DNA of 64,000 nt from an uncultured Flavobacterium sp. (GCF_946478785.1 NZ_CAMLDD010000027.1:1-64000), one strand, 5' to 3'; positions 26,238 through 36,106 are shown, numbered from the stretch's first letter. Notes: a model not told the origin generated them from the sequence alone. A program made the numbers and translations.

Positions 26238-27758
26238 ATGAATACAATTAATGAATATTTGAGTCTAGCCGAATTTGAAGCTATTATATTTGGAAACCAA
26301 AAAGTTATCATTAGTGACTTAGTGCTAAACCGCATAAATGAAAGCTTTAATTTTTTAAAAGAATTTTCAGGAAATAAAGTAATATATGGTGTAAATACCG
26401 GTTTTGGACCCATGGCTCAATACAGAATCAAAGAGTCAGATCAAATTCAGTTACAATACAATTTAATCCGCAGCCACTCATCGGGAACCGGAAAACCTTT
26501 AAGCCCTGTTTGCGTAAAAGCTGCAATTTTGGCTCGTTTAAACTCATTGTCATTAGGGAACTCTGGTGTGCATCCTTCTGTAATCCATTTAATGGCAGAA
26601 TTGATTAACAGAGATATTACGCCTTTAATTTTTGAACATGGCGGCGTTGGTGCGAGCGGCGATTTAGTACAATTGTCACATTTAGCTTTAGTGTTAATTG
26701 GCGAAGGCGAAGTTTTTTATAAGGGAGAAAGAAGACCAACTCCTGAAGTTTTTGAAATAGAAGGCTTAAAACCCATTCAGGTAGAAATCAGGGAAGGACT
26801 GGGTTTGATCAACGGAACTTCTGTAATGACCGGAATTGGCGTTGTCAATGTGCATCATGCCAATAAATTATTAGACTGGTCATTAAAAGCTTCCTGTGCC
26901 ATCAACGAATTGGTTCAGGCGTATGACGATCATTTTTCTGAAGAATTAAACCAAACCAAACGTCATAAAGGACAGCAGGAAGTAGCCGCCAGAATGCGAC
27001 AAAATCTTTCTGACAGTACCTTGATCCGAAAAAGAGAAGACCATTTATATTCGGGAGAAAATACGGAGGAAATTTTCAAGGAAAAAGTTCAGGAATATTA
27101 TTCTTTAAGATGTGTTCCTCAAATTTTGGGACCTGTTTTGGAAACGATTAATAATGTTGCTTCCATCTTGGAAGACGAATTCAACTCAGCAAACGACAAC
27201 CCAATTATCGACGTAAAAAACCAGCACGTTTATCACGGCGGAAATTTCCACGGAGATTATATTTCGCTTGAAATGGATAAATTGAAAATCGTTATTACCA
27301 AATTAACAATGCTGGCAGAACGCCAATTGAATTATTTACTGAACTCAAAAATAAATGAATTGTTGCCTCCATTTGTCAATTTAGGAACATTAGGATTTAA
27401 TTTCGGGATGCAGGGCGTTCAATTTACAGCAACCTCAACAACTGCCGAAAGCCAGATGTTATCCAACCCAATGTATGTGCACAGTATCCCAAACAACAAT
27501 GACAATCAGGACATTGTGAGTATGGGAACAAATTCGGCGGTAATTACCTCAAAAGTAATCGAAAATGCTTTCGAAGTATTGGCTATCGAAATGATTACCA
27601 TTGTTCAGGCAATTGATTATTTAGATCAAAAAAATAAAATTTCATCAGTTACCAAAAAATGGTACGATGATGTTCGAAATATAATTCCGGTATTTAAGGA
27701 AGATCAGGTAATGTATCCGTTTGTTCAGAAAGTAAAAGATTATTTGATTAACAGTTAA
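26238..27758 (+). CDS. tal: Tyrosine ammonia-lyase (aromatic amino acid lyase)
   Basis: 506 aa. The MIO cofactor triad Ala139-Ser140-Gly141 sits in GGVGASGDLVQLSH. The sequence is very close to the characterised F. johnsoniae TAL as I remember it, including RSHSSGTG around His80. It converts tyrosine to 4-coumarate, the aromatic starter of flexirubin's aryl polyene. Histidine ammonia-lyase is the family alternative, but the surrounding pigment genes and the lack of other hut genes favour TAL. A perfect TACATTTG lies at 26163-26170, without a matching TTG at normal distance. First gene of the rightward pigment set. Confidence 0.92.
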   Translation: MNTINEYLSLAEFEAIIFGNQKVIISDLVLNRINESFNFLKEFSGNKVIYGVNTGFGPMAQYRIKESDQIQLQYNLIRSHSSGTGKPLSPVCVKAAILARLNSLSLGNSGVHPSVIHLMAELINRDITPLIFEHGGVGASGDLVQLSHLALVLIGEGEVFYKGERRPTPEVFEIEGLKPIQVEIREGLGLINGTSVMTGIGVVNVHHANKLLDWSLKASCAINELVQAYDDHFSEELNQTKRHKGQQEVAARMRQNLSDSTLIRKREDHLYSGENTEEIFKEKVQEYYSLRCVPQILGPVLETINNVASILEDEFNSANDNPIIDVKNQHVYHGGNFHGDYISLEMDKLKIVITKLTMLAERQLNYLLNSKINELLPPFVNLGTLGFNFGMQGVQFTATSTTAESQMLSNPMYVHSIPNNNDNQDIVSMGTNSAVITSKVIENAFEVLAIEMITIVQAIDYLDQKNKISSVTKKWYDDVRNIIPVFKEDQVMYPFVQKVKDYLINS

Positions 27759-27796
27759 ATTTTATTTCACGTTATTAATATTGAACCTTTAAAATC

Positions 27797-29002
27797 ATGA
27801 AAAAAACATTTATTTTTTTATTAGTTTGCTGCATTCAATTTGTTAATAGTCAGGAATTGGCTTTGGTTAAAAAAAATTCTAAAATTGGATTCATTTCAAA
27901 AGACGGATCTTTCAAAATCGAACCCCAATACAAATCAGCCAAAAGCTTTTCTGAAGGTTTAGCTGCTGTTGAAGACAATGGAAAATGGGGATTTATTGAT
28001 ACTAAAGGAACCTGGGTAATTCCGGCAACTTTTGTTGATGTAAAAGATTTTAACAGCGGGATTGCGATTGTAAAAAAAGAGAAGGACTGGGTTTATATTG
28101 ATAAAAAAGGAGAAATATTAAAAGCACCTGCTTCAGAGAAATTGTTTGATTTTAATAATGGTGTTGCTTTTATCAGACAAAACAATAAAATTGGATTGAT
28201 CAATTCAAAAATGGTCATTGTTTTAGAACCAAAATACGACCTGATCAAACCATTTGAAAATGGTTTTGCGAGAGTTGAACTGAACAAAAACTGGGGAATT
28301 ATAAATGCTGAAGGAAAAGAATTAGTTGAACCGGCTTATTCTGAAATTGGAAATTATTTCAAAAATACAACCTGGGCAAGAAAAGATAAGACATTCGGAA
28401 TTGTAAGCGCAGGAAAATTTATTCCGGTTGACGGTGCCGAAAAAATCTGGGATTTTGAAACCCACGACTTGACGTATGCTAAAAAGAACGGAAAAATTGG
28501 ATTCATTGACTTAAAAGGAAATTGGGTAATTACACCTATATATGATAAGGCAAAAGCTTTCTCTAGAAACTTAGCTCCGGTTTGTGTAGGATCTAAATGG
28601 GGATATATCAATCCAAAAGCAGAATTTGTAATTGAGCCAACTTACAGTGATGCCGAAATTTTCAGCTTTAACGGACTCGCTCCTGTAAAAGAAAAAAACT
28701 GGGGGTTCATCAATGAAACTGGAAAAATAGTAATCCCGACACAATACGGCATTACGGCAAATGGAATTGTTGCCTTGTTTGTACAGCAGGATAAAGGATT
28801 TATCGATGGTGTTGCAAGAGTAAAAAACGAAGGAAAATGGGGATTTCTTAAACCAGACGGAACTGTATTAAGCAATCAATGGTTTGAAAATGCTGAATTA
28901 TTTTCAAAAACAGAAAAAAAGCAAGTAAATGAAGTCCCGGCTGAAAAGTCAAAACAGGAAACAAAACCAGCTGCCAAACCTACAGCAAAAAAGAAGAAAT
29001 AA
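27797..29002 (+). CDS. Secreted WG-repeat protein
   Basis: 401 aa with a signal peptide (residues 1-18, cut after VNS). The mature protein is built of repeated units of about 45-50 residues around W-G-F-I/W-G-Y-I (for example GKWGFIDTKGTWVI, GIINAEGKELV), followed by a lysine/proline-rich tail. WG-repeat proteins are widespread in Bacteroidota; their role is unknown, probably binding in the envelope. It sits between TAL and the ketoreductase, 38 bp after TAL, so it is likely co-transcribed with the pigment genes. Confidence 0.8.
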   Translation: MKKTFIFLLVCCIQFVNSQELALVKKNSKIGFISKDGSFKIEPQYKSAKSFSEGLAAVEDNGKWGFIDTKGTWVIPATFVDVKDFNSGIAIVKKEKDWVYIDKKGEILKAPASEKLFDFNNGVAFIRQNNKIGLINSKMVIVLEPKYDLIKPFENGFARVELNKNWGIINAEGKELVEPAYSEIGNYFKNTTWARKDKTFGIVSAGKFIPVDGAEKIWDFETHDLTYAKKNGKIGFIDLKGNWVITPIYDKAKAFSRNLAPVCVGSKWGYINPKAEFVIEPTYSDAEIFSFNGLAPVKEKNWGFINETGKIVIPTQYGITANGIVALFVQQDKGFIDGVARVKNEGKWGFLKPDGTVLSNQWFENAELFSKTEKKQVNEVPAEKSKQETKPAAKPTAKKKK

Positions 29003-29030
29003 TATTTATCTCCAATAAAAAATAAGTCAC

Positions 29031-29762
29031 ATGAAATGTGTATTAGTAACGGGCGGTTCGAGAGGAATTGGTAGTGCTGTTTGTAAAAAATTGGCAGTAG
29101 AGTCCAATTACCATATTTTGATTAACTACCATTCAAATAAAACAGCTGCCGAAGAAACACTTCAGGAAGTACAAAAATTGGGGGCAACCGGAGAAATTTT
29201 GGGCTTTGATGTTTCTAATTTCGAAGAAGTACAAAACACTTTAACAAAATGGCAGGACGCCAATCCTGAAGCGATTGTGGAAGCGATTGTAAATAATGCC
29301 GGAATAACAAAAGACGGTCTTTTTATGTGGATGACTCCCGAGGATTGGAATGGGGTTGTAAATACGAGTGTAAACGGATTTTTTAATGTGACACAATTTT
29401 TCATTCAGAAAATGCTACGCAATAAATATGGCCGAATCGTTAATATGGTTTCCGTTTCGGGCGTAAAAGGAACTGCCGGGCAAACTAATTATTCGGCTGC
29501 AAAAGGAGCAATTGTTGCCGCTACAAAAGCACTGGCTCAGGAAGTTGCCAAACGAAATATAACGGTAAATGCCGTAGCTCCAGGTTTTATTAGAACGGAT
29601 ATGACAAGCCAACTGGATGAAAAAGAATTATTAAAGTTAATTCCGGTAAATCGTTTTGGCGAAGCCGAAGAAGTAGCAGATTTGGTAAGCTTTTTGATTT
29701 CAAAAAAATCAAGCTATATTACAGGCGAAATTATCAATATTAACGGTGGAATTTATTCTTAA
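29031..29762 (+). CDS. 3-oxoacyl-ACP reductase (FabG-like) of the polyene pathway
   Basis: 243 aa classical short-chain dehydrogenase. NADPH-binding GGSRGIG at residues 8-14, NNAG at 88-91, Ser141/Ser143 region and catalytic Tyr154-x3-Lys158 in NYSAAKG. C-terminal GEIININGGIYS is FabG-like. It reduces the beta-keto group in each polyene extension cycle. It stands next to a ketosynthase and an ACP, which supports a dedicated rather than general fatty-acid role. Confidence 0.88.
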   Translation: MKCVLVTGGSRGIGSAVCKKLAVESNYHILINYHSNKTAAEETLQEVQKLGATGEILGFDVSNFEEVQNTLTKWQDANPEAIVEAIVNNAGITKDGLFMWMTPEDWNGVVNTSVNGFFNVTQFFIQKMLRNKYGRIVNMVSVSGVKGTAGQTNYSAAKGAIVAATKALAQEVAKRNITVNAVAPGFIRTDMTSQLDEKELLKLIPVNRFGEAEEVADLVSFLISKKSSYITGEIININGGIYS

Positions 29763-29780
29763 AAATTACTTTAAAAGAAG

Positions 29781-31016
29781 ATGAACAGGAGAGTTGTAAT
29801 TACGGGAATGGGAATTTATTCCTGCATTGGGACTTCATTAGACGAAGTAAAGGAATCTTTGTACAACGGAAAATCCGGTATTCATTTTGATGCTGACCGA
29901 AAAGAATTTGGCTTTCAATCTGCCTTAACCGGCATGGTTCCGAAAGCGGATTTGAAAAACATGTTGACCCGAAGACAACGCATGAGCATTGGTGAAGAAA
30001 CCGAATATGCTTATATGGCTACCATAGAAGCATTGAAAAATGCGAATATCGACGATGCTTTTTTTGATGAACGCGAAGTGGGAATCATGTATGGAAATGA
30101 CAGCGTTTCTAAAGCCATTATTGATGCAACAGATATTGTGCGCGAAAAAAAAGACACTGCTTTAATAGGCTCGGGAGCCATTTTTAAATCGATGAATTCT
30201 ACGGTAACGATGAATCTTTCGACCATTTTTAAATTAAGGGGCATCAATTTAACGGTGAGTGCAGCCTGCGCAAGCGGATCGCATTCTATAGGACTGGCTT
30301 ATTTTTTAATAAAAAGCGGTTTTCAGGACATCATCATTACCGGAGGCGCACAGGAAATTAACAAATATGCCATGAGCAGTTTTGACGGTTTGGGTGTTTT
30401 TTCGAATAGTGAAAGTGATCCCCAAAAAGCTTCCCGTCCATTTGATGCTGACCGTGATGGATTGATTCCGAGTGGCGGTGGTGCCACTTTAATTCTGGAA
30501 AGTTACGAATCTGCCATTGAACGAGGCGCAAACATTATAGCCGAGGTTTCAGGCTATGGCTTCTCATCAAACGGTGGTCATATTTCGACTCCAAATGTAG
30601 AAGGCCCTGCGACAGCAATGAAAAGAGCCTTAGATGATGCAGACCTAAAAGCATCTGATATTGAATATATAAATGCACATGCAACATCCACTCCGGTTGG
30701 AGATGCTAACGAAGCCAAAGCCATTTTTGAAGTTTTCGGTGAGAAAAATCCTCCTGTAAGTTCTACAAAATCAATGACTGGCCACGAATGCTGGATGGCC
30801 GGAGCCAGCGAAGTAATCTATTCTATCCTAATGATGCAGCATGATTTCATTGCTCCTAACATCAATTTGGAAAATCCTGATGAAGATGCTGCTAAATTAA
30901 ATTTAGTTAAAACTACGTTAAACAAAAAATTTGATATATTTTTGTCCAATTCTTTCGGTTTCGGAGGAACTAACTCTGCGTTGGTGGTTAAAAAGTTTAA
31001 ATTGAAAAATGAATAA
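29781..31016 (+). CDS. Beta-ketoacyl-ACP synthase (FabF-like)
   Basis: 411 aa. Complete Cys-His-His triad: Cys163 in SAACASGS, His in NAHATSTPVGD and His in MTGHECWM. The C-terminal SNSFGFGGTNSALV is standard. A condensing enzyme for aryl polyene or dialkylresorcinol acyl chains. It overlaps the ACP start by 8 bp, suggesting the pair works together. Confidence 0.88.
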   Translation: MNRRVVITGMGIYSCIGTSLDEVKESLYNGKSGIHFDADRKEFGFQSALTGMVPKADLKNMLTRRQRMSIGEETEYAYMATIEALKNANIDDAFFDEREVGIMYGNDSVSKAIIDATDIVREKKDTALIGSGAIFKSMNSTVTMNLSTIFKLRGINLTVSAACASGSHSIGLAYFLIKSGFQDIIITGGAQEINKYAMSSFDGLGVFSNSESDPQKASRPFDADRDGLIPSGGGATLILESYESAIERGANIIAEVSGYGFSSNGGHISTPNVEGPATAMKRALDDADLKASDIEYINAHATSTPVGDANEAKAIFEVFGEKNPPVSSTKSMTGHECWMAGASEVIYSILMMQHDFIAPNINLENPDEDAAKLNLVKTTLNKKFDIFLSNSFGFGGTNSALVVKKFKLKNE

Positions 31017-31263
31017 AGAAGAGATTATAGCGAGGATTAATGGTTTTTTGATTGATGAATTTGAGGTGGACAATGACGACATTGAACCTGATGCTAATTT
31101 AAAAGACACACTTGGATTAGACAGTTTAGATTATGTTGATTTAGTCGTTTCAATCGAATCTAATTTTGGTGTTAAATTGGTTGAAGTCGATTTTGTTGGA
31201 ATCGCTACTTTTCAAAATTTCTATGACCTTATCGAAACCAAACTAAAAGCTAAAATTGCTTAA
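31009..31263 (+). CDS. Acyl carrier protein (first of two)
   Basis: 84 aa. Phosphopantetheine attachment Ser39 in LGLDSLDYVDLV. Acidic, four-helix length. It overlaps the upstream ketosynthase by 8 bp, and its stop codon shares one base with the next start. A dedicated carrier for the aryl polyene or resorcinol acyl chain. No phosphopantetheinyl transferase is seen in the window. Confidence 0.9.
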   Translation: MNKEEIIARINGFLIDEFEVDNDDIEPDANLKDTLGLDSLDYVDLVVSIESNFGVKLVEVDFVGIATFQNFYDLIETKLKAKIA

Positions 31264-32138
31264 TGAGTCAATGGGATGGCAAATCAAAAGGTACCGTTTT
31301 AGGCTATAGAATATTTGTTTTTTTGATTCAGAAAGCGGGTATCAAATCTGCTTACGTATTACTTTATTTTGTTGCTTCCTATTACTTTTTGTTTCTAAAG
31401 AAAAGCAATCAGGCTATCTTTTATTATTTTAGGGAAAGGTTGCAATATTCCTGGTTTAAATCGAAAAAAATGGTTTTCAAAAGTTACTACACTTTTGGAC
31501 AGACCATCATTGATAAAGTTTCCATTTCGGCAGGAATGCGAAATAAATTTACCTATGAATTTGACGGAATCGAAATACTCAAAAAGCTTTTATCCGAAAA
31601 AAAAGGCGGCGTTTTAATAAGTGCCCACATTGGAAATTTTGAAATTGCCGAACATTTTTTGGCCGATATTGATCTTGAGTTTCAAATTAATCTGGTTACA
31701 ACTGATTTGGAACATTCTGCCATTAAAAATTATTTAGAAAGCGTTACCAAAAAACCAACCGTAAAATTCATCATCATCAAAGACGATTTGTCTCATATTT
31801 TTGAGATTAATGCAGCTCTGGCCAATAATGAACTGGTTTGTTTTACCGGTGACCGCTATTTTGAAGGAACCAAATCACTTTCTGAAAAAATTCTGGGACA
31901 AGAAGCTAATTTTCCTGCAGGCCCGTTTTTAATTGCTTCACGTTTAAAAGTTCCCGTTGTTTTTGTTTATGTAATGAAAGAGCCCAACTTACATTATCAT
32001 TTATACGCCAGAGAAGCAACAGTAAAACATCGTGACGAAAAAGGATTGTTAAAAGAATACATAGAAAGCGTTGAAACAATTCTGCAAAAATATCCACTGC
32101 AATGGTTCAATTATTTCAACTTTTGGAATAATAACTAA
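31263..32138 (+). CDS. LpxL/HtrB-like acyltransferase
   Basis: 291 aa. One N-terminal membrane segment (about 29-45) and an H-x4-E motif His122-Glu127 in SAHIGNFEIAEHF, as in lipid A late acyltransferases. Start overlaps the ACP stop by one base. LpxL-type relatives are standard members of aryl polyene clusters, where they are thought to attach the acyl chain to a lipid or head group. A candidate for the ester-forming or lipid-attachment step here, on the inner membrane. Confidence 0.8.
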   Translation: MSQWDGKSKGTVLGYRIFVFLIQKAGIKSAYVLLYFVASYYFLFLKKSNQAIFYYFRERLQYSWFKSKKMVFKSYYTFGQTIIDKVSISAGMRNKFTYEFDGIEILKKLLSEKKGGVLISAHIGNFEIAEHFLADIDLEFQINLVTTDLEHSAIKNYLESVTKKPTVKFIIIKDDLSHIFEINAALANNELVCFTGDRYFEGTKSLSEKILGQEANFPAGPFLIASRLKVPVVFVYVMKEPNLHYHLYAREATVKHRDEKGLLKEYIESVETILQKYPLQWFNYFNFWNNN

Positions 32139-32147
32139 TATGGCTCT

Positions 32148-32162
32148 GTCCGCTAAGCGGAC
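32148..32162. repeat. Perfect palindrome GTCCGCT-A-AGCGGAC
   Basis: 7-bp arms with a one-base centre just after the acyltransferase stop. No T-run follows. It lies at the left edge of the intergenic repeat at 32179. Confidence 0.45.
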
Positions 32163-32178
32163 TAATGGCCCAATAATG

Positions 32179-32268
32179 GACGCAGATGACACAGATTAGA
32201 CGGATTTTCGCTGGTATTAATATAAAAAATCCGTTTTTATCGGTTTAAATCTGCGTCATCTGTGTGCC
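32179..32268. repeat. Intergenic repeat with imperfect inverted arms (GCGTCATCTGTGT type)
   Basis: The left arm (GACGCAGATGACACAGATTA) and right arm (TAAATCTGCGTCATCTGTGT) are inverted relatives around a short AT-rich middle. Looser relatives occur at 41161-41227 and 51073-51120. It looks like a dispersed REP-like family of Bacteroidota intergenic regions. Confidence 0.55.
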
Positions 32269-32376
32269 ATTCTCGAAATTGGCACAAGTAACATATATTC
32301 ATAATAACTAAAGTATACTCTCAATTAAAATAAAGTAGGCATTCTTTTCATACTTTAGTAAACACAAAAATAAAAT

Positions 32377-34017
32377 ATGGAAGAATTCGACTCGGTTATC
32401 ATAGGTTCTGGTGTTGGGGGTTTGGCAACAGCAATTTGTCTGGCAAGAGCGGGACAAAAAGTTTTGGTTCTCGAACAACATTATGTCCCCGGAGGCTGGA
32501 GTCATAGTTTTACCTTAAAGGGACAGCGGTTTAGTCCGGGCGTACACTACGTTGGGCTTTTGGGCGAAGGAGACCCTACGAATGATTTGTATCGGGGCCT
32601 GGGCATTGCCAATGATCTGGTTTTTTTCAGAATGAATAAAGACGCTTACGAGCATTGTTATATTGGTGATAAAACTTTTGACTTGCCTGCCGGAATTGAA
32701 AACTTAAAAAATACACTTTCCGGTCATTTTCCTGAAGAGGAAAAAAATATTCACGAGTATCTTTCTTTAGTACAAAAAGTAAACGAAGAATTACAGCTTA
32801 TTCCAAAACTCAAAGGCCTTTGGCAAAAAATAACCGTTCCGTTCAGGACCAAACATTTTGGAAAATTTGCTTTATTCCCATTAAAAAAAGTAATTGGCTG
32901 GCACATTAAAAATCCGATACTCAAAGCTGTTTTAAACATTCAGTGCGGCGATCATGGGCTTTCTCCAAATCGGGCCTGTTTTCCGGTACATTGTTCAGTA
33001 ATGGGGCATTATTTTAATGGTGGATATTATCCTATGGGCGGTGGTGGGGGAATCGTAAAAGCCATGACTAATGGAATAAAAAAACATGGAGGAGAAGTCC
33101 GTGTACAACAAAATGTTCAAAAAGTTATCATCGAAAATAAAAAGGCAGTTGGCGTTCAATTAAAAAACGGACACCAGATTTTTGCTAAAAATATTATTTC
33201 AAATGCAGATCCTTCCATCACTTATCTTAAGTTAATTGGAAAAGAACATCTTAGTAATTCGCTTATTAAGAAACTTCGAAAAACAAAATATTCTGTTACA
33301 TCGCTTATTTTATTTCTGACACTGGATATTGATGTTACGCTTTACGGAATTGATTCGGGAAATTTCTGGCTCATGAAAGATGAAAATGACGATGCCAATT
33401 TCGAACATTTAATGGGTGATACTATCACTTCCGGAGATTCATTTCCAGCCGTTTTTATGAGTTGCACCACACTAAAAGATCCTCCTAGTTATAATGGAAG
33501 ACATCATAATTTTGAAATTGTAACCTATATTAATTACGAACACGTTCCTGAGTTTTCTGATAATGACGATTATCAGTCTGAAGAATATGTTGATTTCAAA
33601 GAAAAGGTGATCAACAAACTATTGAATAATGTGGAAAAGGTGATTCCAAATGCCAAAAATCATATTGTTCAGGCCGAATTAGGAACTCCAAAAACCAATC
33701 AGTTTTATATTAATTCAACCAACGGAAATGTCTACGGAACAGAAAAAACTTTAAATCAGGTTGGGCCATTTTCTTTTAAAAATAAAACCGAAATAAAAAA
33801 TTTACATCTCTGCGGTGCCTGTACCTTATCGCACGGAGTTACCGGCGCAACATATTCCGGAATTGCCGCCGCAGCTTCTATTTTAAAATGCACTTCGGAT
33901 GATTTAATGGTCGCTGATGAAAATCAAAATATACGAATTTACGATGCCGAAGATGCCTCGACCTGGCCGGATTGGGTGCATACAAAACGCACAGATAAAA
34001 TCAGGAAATTCGTTTAA
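32377..34017 (+). CDS. CrtI/retinol-saturase-like FAD-dependent oxidoreductase (first of two)
   Basis: 546 aa. N-terminal GSGVGGLATAICLARAG (residues 10-26) and VLEQHYVPGGWSHSF match the phytoene desaturase/carotenoid isomerase superfamily. The C-terminal FAD motif HGVTGATYSGIAAAAS is near residue 490. It probably desaturates, isomerises or saturates polyene bonds of the pigment. A paralogue-like enzyme is encoded at 54852. Upstream promoter not found; the 238-bp gap before it holds the repeat. Confidence 0.82.
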   Translation: MEEFDSVIIGSGVGGLATAICLARAGQKVLVLEQHYVPGGWSHSFTLKGQRFSPGVHYVGLLGEGDPTNDLYRGLGIANDLVFFRMNKDAYEHCYIGDKTFDLPAGIENLKNTLSGHFPEEEKNIHEYLSLVQKVNEELQLIPKLKGLWQKITVPFRTKHFGKFALFPLKKVIGWHIKNPILKAVLNIQCGDHGLSPNRACFPVHCSVMGHYFNGGYYPMGGGGGIVKAMTNGIKKHGGEVRVQQNVQKVIIENKKAVGVQLKNGHQIFAKNIISNADPSITYLKLIGKEHLSNSLIKKLRKTKYSVTSLILFLTLDIDVTLYGIDSGNFWLMKDENDDANFEHLMGDTITSGDSFPAVFMSCTTLKDPPSYNGRHHNFEIVTYINYEHVPEFSDNDDYQSEEYVDFKEKVINKLLNNVEKVIPNAKNHIVQAELGTPKTNQFYINSTNGNVYGTEKTLNQVGPFSFKNKTEIKNLHLCGACTLSHGVTGATYSGIAAAASILKCTSDDLMVADENQNIRIYDAEDASTWPDWVHTKRTDKIRKFV

Positions 34018-34027
34018 ATAAATTACC

Positions 34028-34035
34028 TATTTTTG
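34028..34035 (+). promoter_or_regulatory. Candidate -7 box upstream of darA
   Basis: Perfect TATTTTTG, about 26 nt before the ATG at 34061. No TTG at the right distance, so promoter strength is doubtful. Confidence 0.35.
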
Positions 34036-34060
34036 TCTGCAATAAAACCCAAAAATCTAA

Positions 34061-34963
34061 ATGAAAAATGTTCTCGTTATTTATTATTCCCAATCTGGAC
34101 AATTAGAATCGATTGCACGAAATATTGCAAAACCCTTTTTAAATTCAGAAGATATAAAAGTAACTTTTCACGAAATTCAATTAGAAAACCCTTTTCCCTT
34201 TCCGTGGAATAAAACCACTTTTTTTGATGCTTTCCCGGAAACTTTTTTACAGATTCCAACAGCCTTAAAACCAGTTGCTGAAGAAATTCTAAACACAAAA
34301 TTCGACTTGATACTGCTGCATTATCAGGTTTGGTATTTATCGCCATCGATTCCAGTCAATTCTTTTTTAAGAAGTGATGAAGGCAAAAAAATCTTAAATA
34401 ATACGCCTGTCGTGACCATTAACGGTTCAAGAAATATGTGGATCATGGCTCAGGAAAAAATTAAGGTTCTACTAAAAGAAGCCAATGCAGAATTGGTTGG
34501 AAATGTAGCCCTGGTAGATCGTGTCGGAAACTTGATCAGTGTTATAACAATTGTTAAATGGATGTTTTCAGGAGTCAAAAAGAAATATTTGGGCTTTTTT
34601 CCGCTGCCTGGCGTTTCTGAAAAGGACATTCAGGAATCAACAAAATTTGGTGAAACCATTCTTTCGCAATTCAATCAGAATAAATTAAATGATTTACAGC
34701 CTAAATTAGTCGCCCTTGATGCTGTTCGGATTAGTCCTTATTTAGTAACGGTTGATAAAACGGCAAATAAGATTTTTAACAAGTGGTCTAATTTCATTTA
34801 TAAAAACCCGAAAAAGAGAAAAAAGCTTCTTAAAATATTTTATGTTTATTTATTCCTGGCAATATGGTTAATCTCGCCAATAGTATATATATTGCACCTT
34901 ATTACCTATCCTTTTAAGCTAAATACCATAAAAAAAGAAACTCAGTATTATCAAGGAGTTTAG
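34061..34963 (+). CDS. darA: Dialkylresorcinol-forming aromatase DarA
   Basis: 300 aa. Flavodoxin-like N-terminus (VLVIYYSQSGQLESIARNIA) with an FMN phosphate loop. A C-terminal hydrophobic helix (about 265-290) suggests membrane contact. This matches the family annotated as dialkylresorcinol condensing enzyme DarA. In the known pathway DarB makes a cyclohexanedione and DarA oxidises it to the resorcinol. The darB gene follows after 9 bp. Together they supply the resorcinol half of flexirubin. Confidence 0.85.
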   Translation: MKNVLVIYYSQSGQLESIARNIAKPFLNSEDIKVTFHEIQLENPFPFPWNKTTFFDAFPETFLQIPTALKPVAEEILNTKFDLILLHYQVWYLSPSIPVNSFLRSDEGKKILNNTPVVTINGSRNMWIMAQEKIKVLLKEANAELVGNVALVDRVGNLISVITIVKWMFSGVKKKYLGFFPLPGVSEKDIQESTKFGETILSQFNQNKLNDLQPKLVALDAVRISPYLVTVDKTANKIFNKWSNFIYKNPKKRKKLLKIFYVYLFLAIWLISPIVYILHLITYPFKLNTIKKETQYYQGV

Positions 34964-34972
34964 AGAAAAATT

Positions 34973-36106
34973 ATGTTTGAAGTATATATAACTAAAGCAG
35001 CAAAATATCTGCCTAATGAAGCTGTTTCGAATGATGAAATGGAAGAATACTTAGGATTGATAAATGACAATGCTTCAAAAGCAAGACGTATTATTTTACG
35101 TAACAATAAAATTACAAGCCGTTACTATGCCGTTGATAAAAACGGAAAAAGTACACATAGTAATGCCGAGTTAACCCGGAATGCTATTGTACAATTATTT
35201 GACGGGAAATTTACAGATCAGGATGTAGAAGTTTTATCATGCGGTACTTCATCCCCAGACGTTATTGCACCCTCTCACGCTGCAATGGTACATGGTTTAT
35301 TAAAAAACCGATCGGTCGAACTCAATTCATCAATGGGAATTTGCTGTTCCGGAATGAATGCCTTAAAATATGGTTTTCTTTCGATAAAATCGGGAAATTC
35401 TAAAAATGCCATCTGTACAGGATCTGAAAAAGTTTCGACCTGGCTTTCGGCTAAAAAATACAATCACGAAATTATCAATTTAAAAAACCTTGAGGAACAG
35501 CCCATCATTGCTTTCAAAAAAGATTTTTTACGCTGGATGTTGTCTGACGGAGCAGGTGCTTTTTTATTGGAAAATAAACCAAGCGGTGACATTTCATTAA
35601 AAATCGAATGGATGGAATCCTTTTCCTATGCCTTCGAATTAGAAACCTGTATGTATGCGGGAGGTGACAAATTAGAAAACGGCGAAATAAAACCATGGAG
35701 CGATTTTACTCCCGAGCAGTGGTTAAACGAATCTGTTTTTGCTGTAAAACAGGATGTAAAATTGCTTGACGAATTCATTTTGCCAAAAGGTGTTCAGAGT
35801 ATGGCCGAGGCTATGGCAAAACATAACCTGACAGCAGAAGATGTAGATTATTTTTTACCACACGTTTCTTCTCACTTTTTTGTTAATGGATTAAAAAAAG
35901 GCCTAAACGAAAAAGGTATTGTACTGACCGATGAAAAATGGTTTATGAATCTTTTGAGAGTCGGAAATGTTGGATCTGCTTCAATTTATATTGCCGTTGA
36001 AGAATTAATGAATTCAGGCAAATTAAAAAAAGGTGACCGCATTTTATTATCTGTTCCCGAAAGTGGAAGATTCTCCTTTGCGTATGCTTATTTAACCGTT
36101 TGCTAA
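34973..36106 (+). CDS. darB: Ketosynthase III-like DarB, dialkylresorcinol/cyclohexanedione synthase
   Basis: 377 aa KAS-III-type enzyme. Nucleophile Cys125 in GICCSGMNALKYG, His in FLPHVSSHF near residue 294, and a C-terminal GNVGSASIYIAVEEL that carries the Asn region. DarB joins two beta-keto acyl units into a dialkyl-cyclohexanedione. Context (darA immediately before, hotdog dehydratases after) makes the assignment strong. Its stop overlaps the next ATG (TAATG). Confidence 0.88.
   Translation: MFEVYITKAAKYLPNEAVSNDEMEEYLGLINDNASKARRIILRNNKITSRYYAVDKNGKSTHSNAELTRNAIVQLFDGKFTDQDVEVLSCGTSSPDVIAPSHAAMVHGLLKNRSVELNSSMGICCSGMNALKYGFLSIKSGNSKNAICTGSEKVSTWLSAKKYNHEIINLKNLEEQPIIAFKKDFLRWMLSDGAGAFLLENKPSGDISLKIEWMESFSYAFELETCMYAGGDKLENGEIKPWSDFTPEQWLNESVFAVKQDVKLLDEFILPKGVQSMAEAMAKHNLTAEDVDYFLPHVSSHFFVNGLKKGLNEKGIVLTDEKWFMNLLRVGNVGSASIYIAVEELMNSGKLKKGDRILLSVPESGRFSFAYAYLTVC

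Noticed and set aside
26238..27758. Histidine ammonia-lyase of the hut pathway
   Set aside because: No other histidine-utilisation gene nearby, and the sequence and pigment context point to tyrosine ammonia-lyase.
27797..29002. Tandem DNA repeat behind the WG repeats
   Set aside because: The repetition is at protein level and too diverged at nucleotide level to be a DNA repeat feature.
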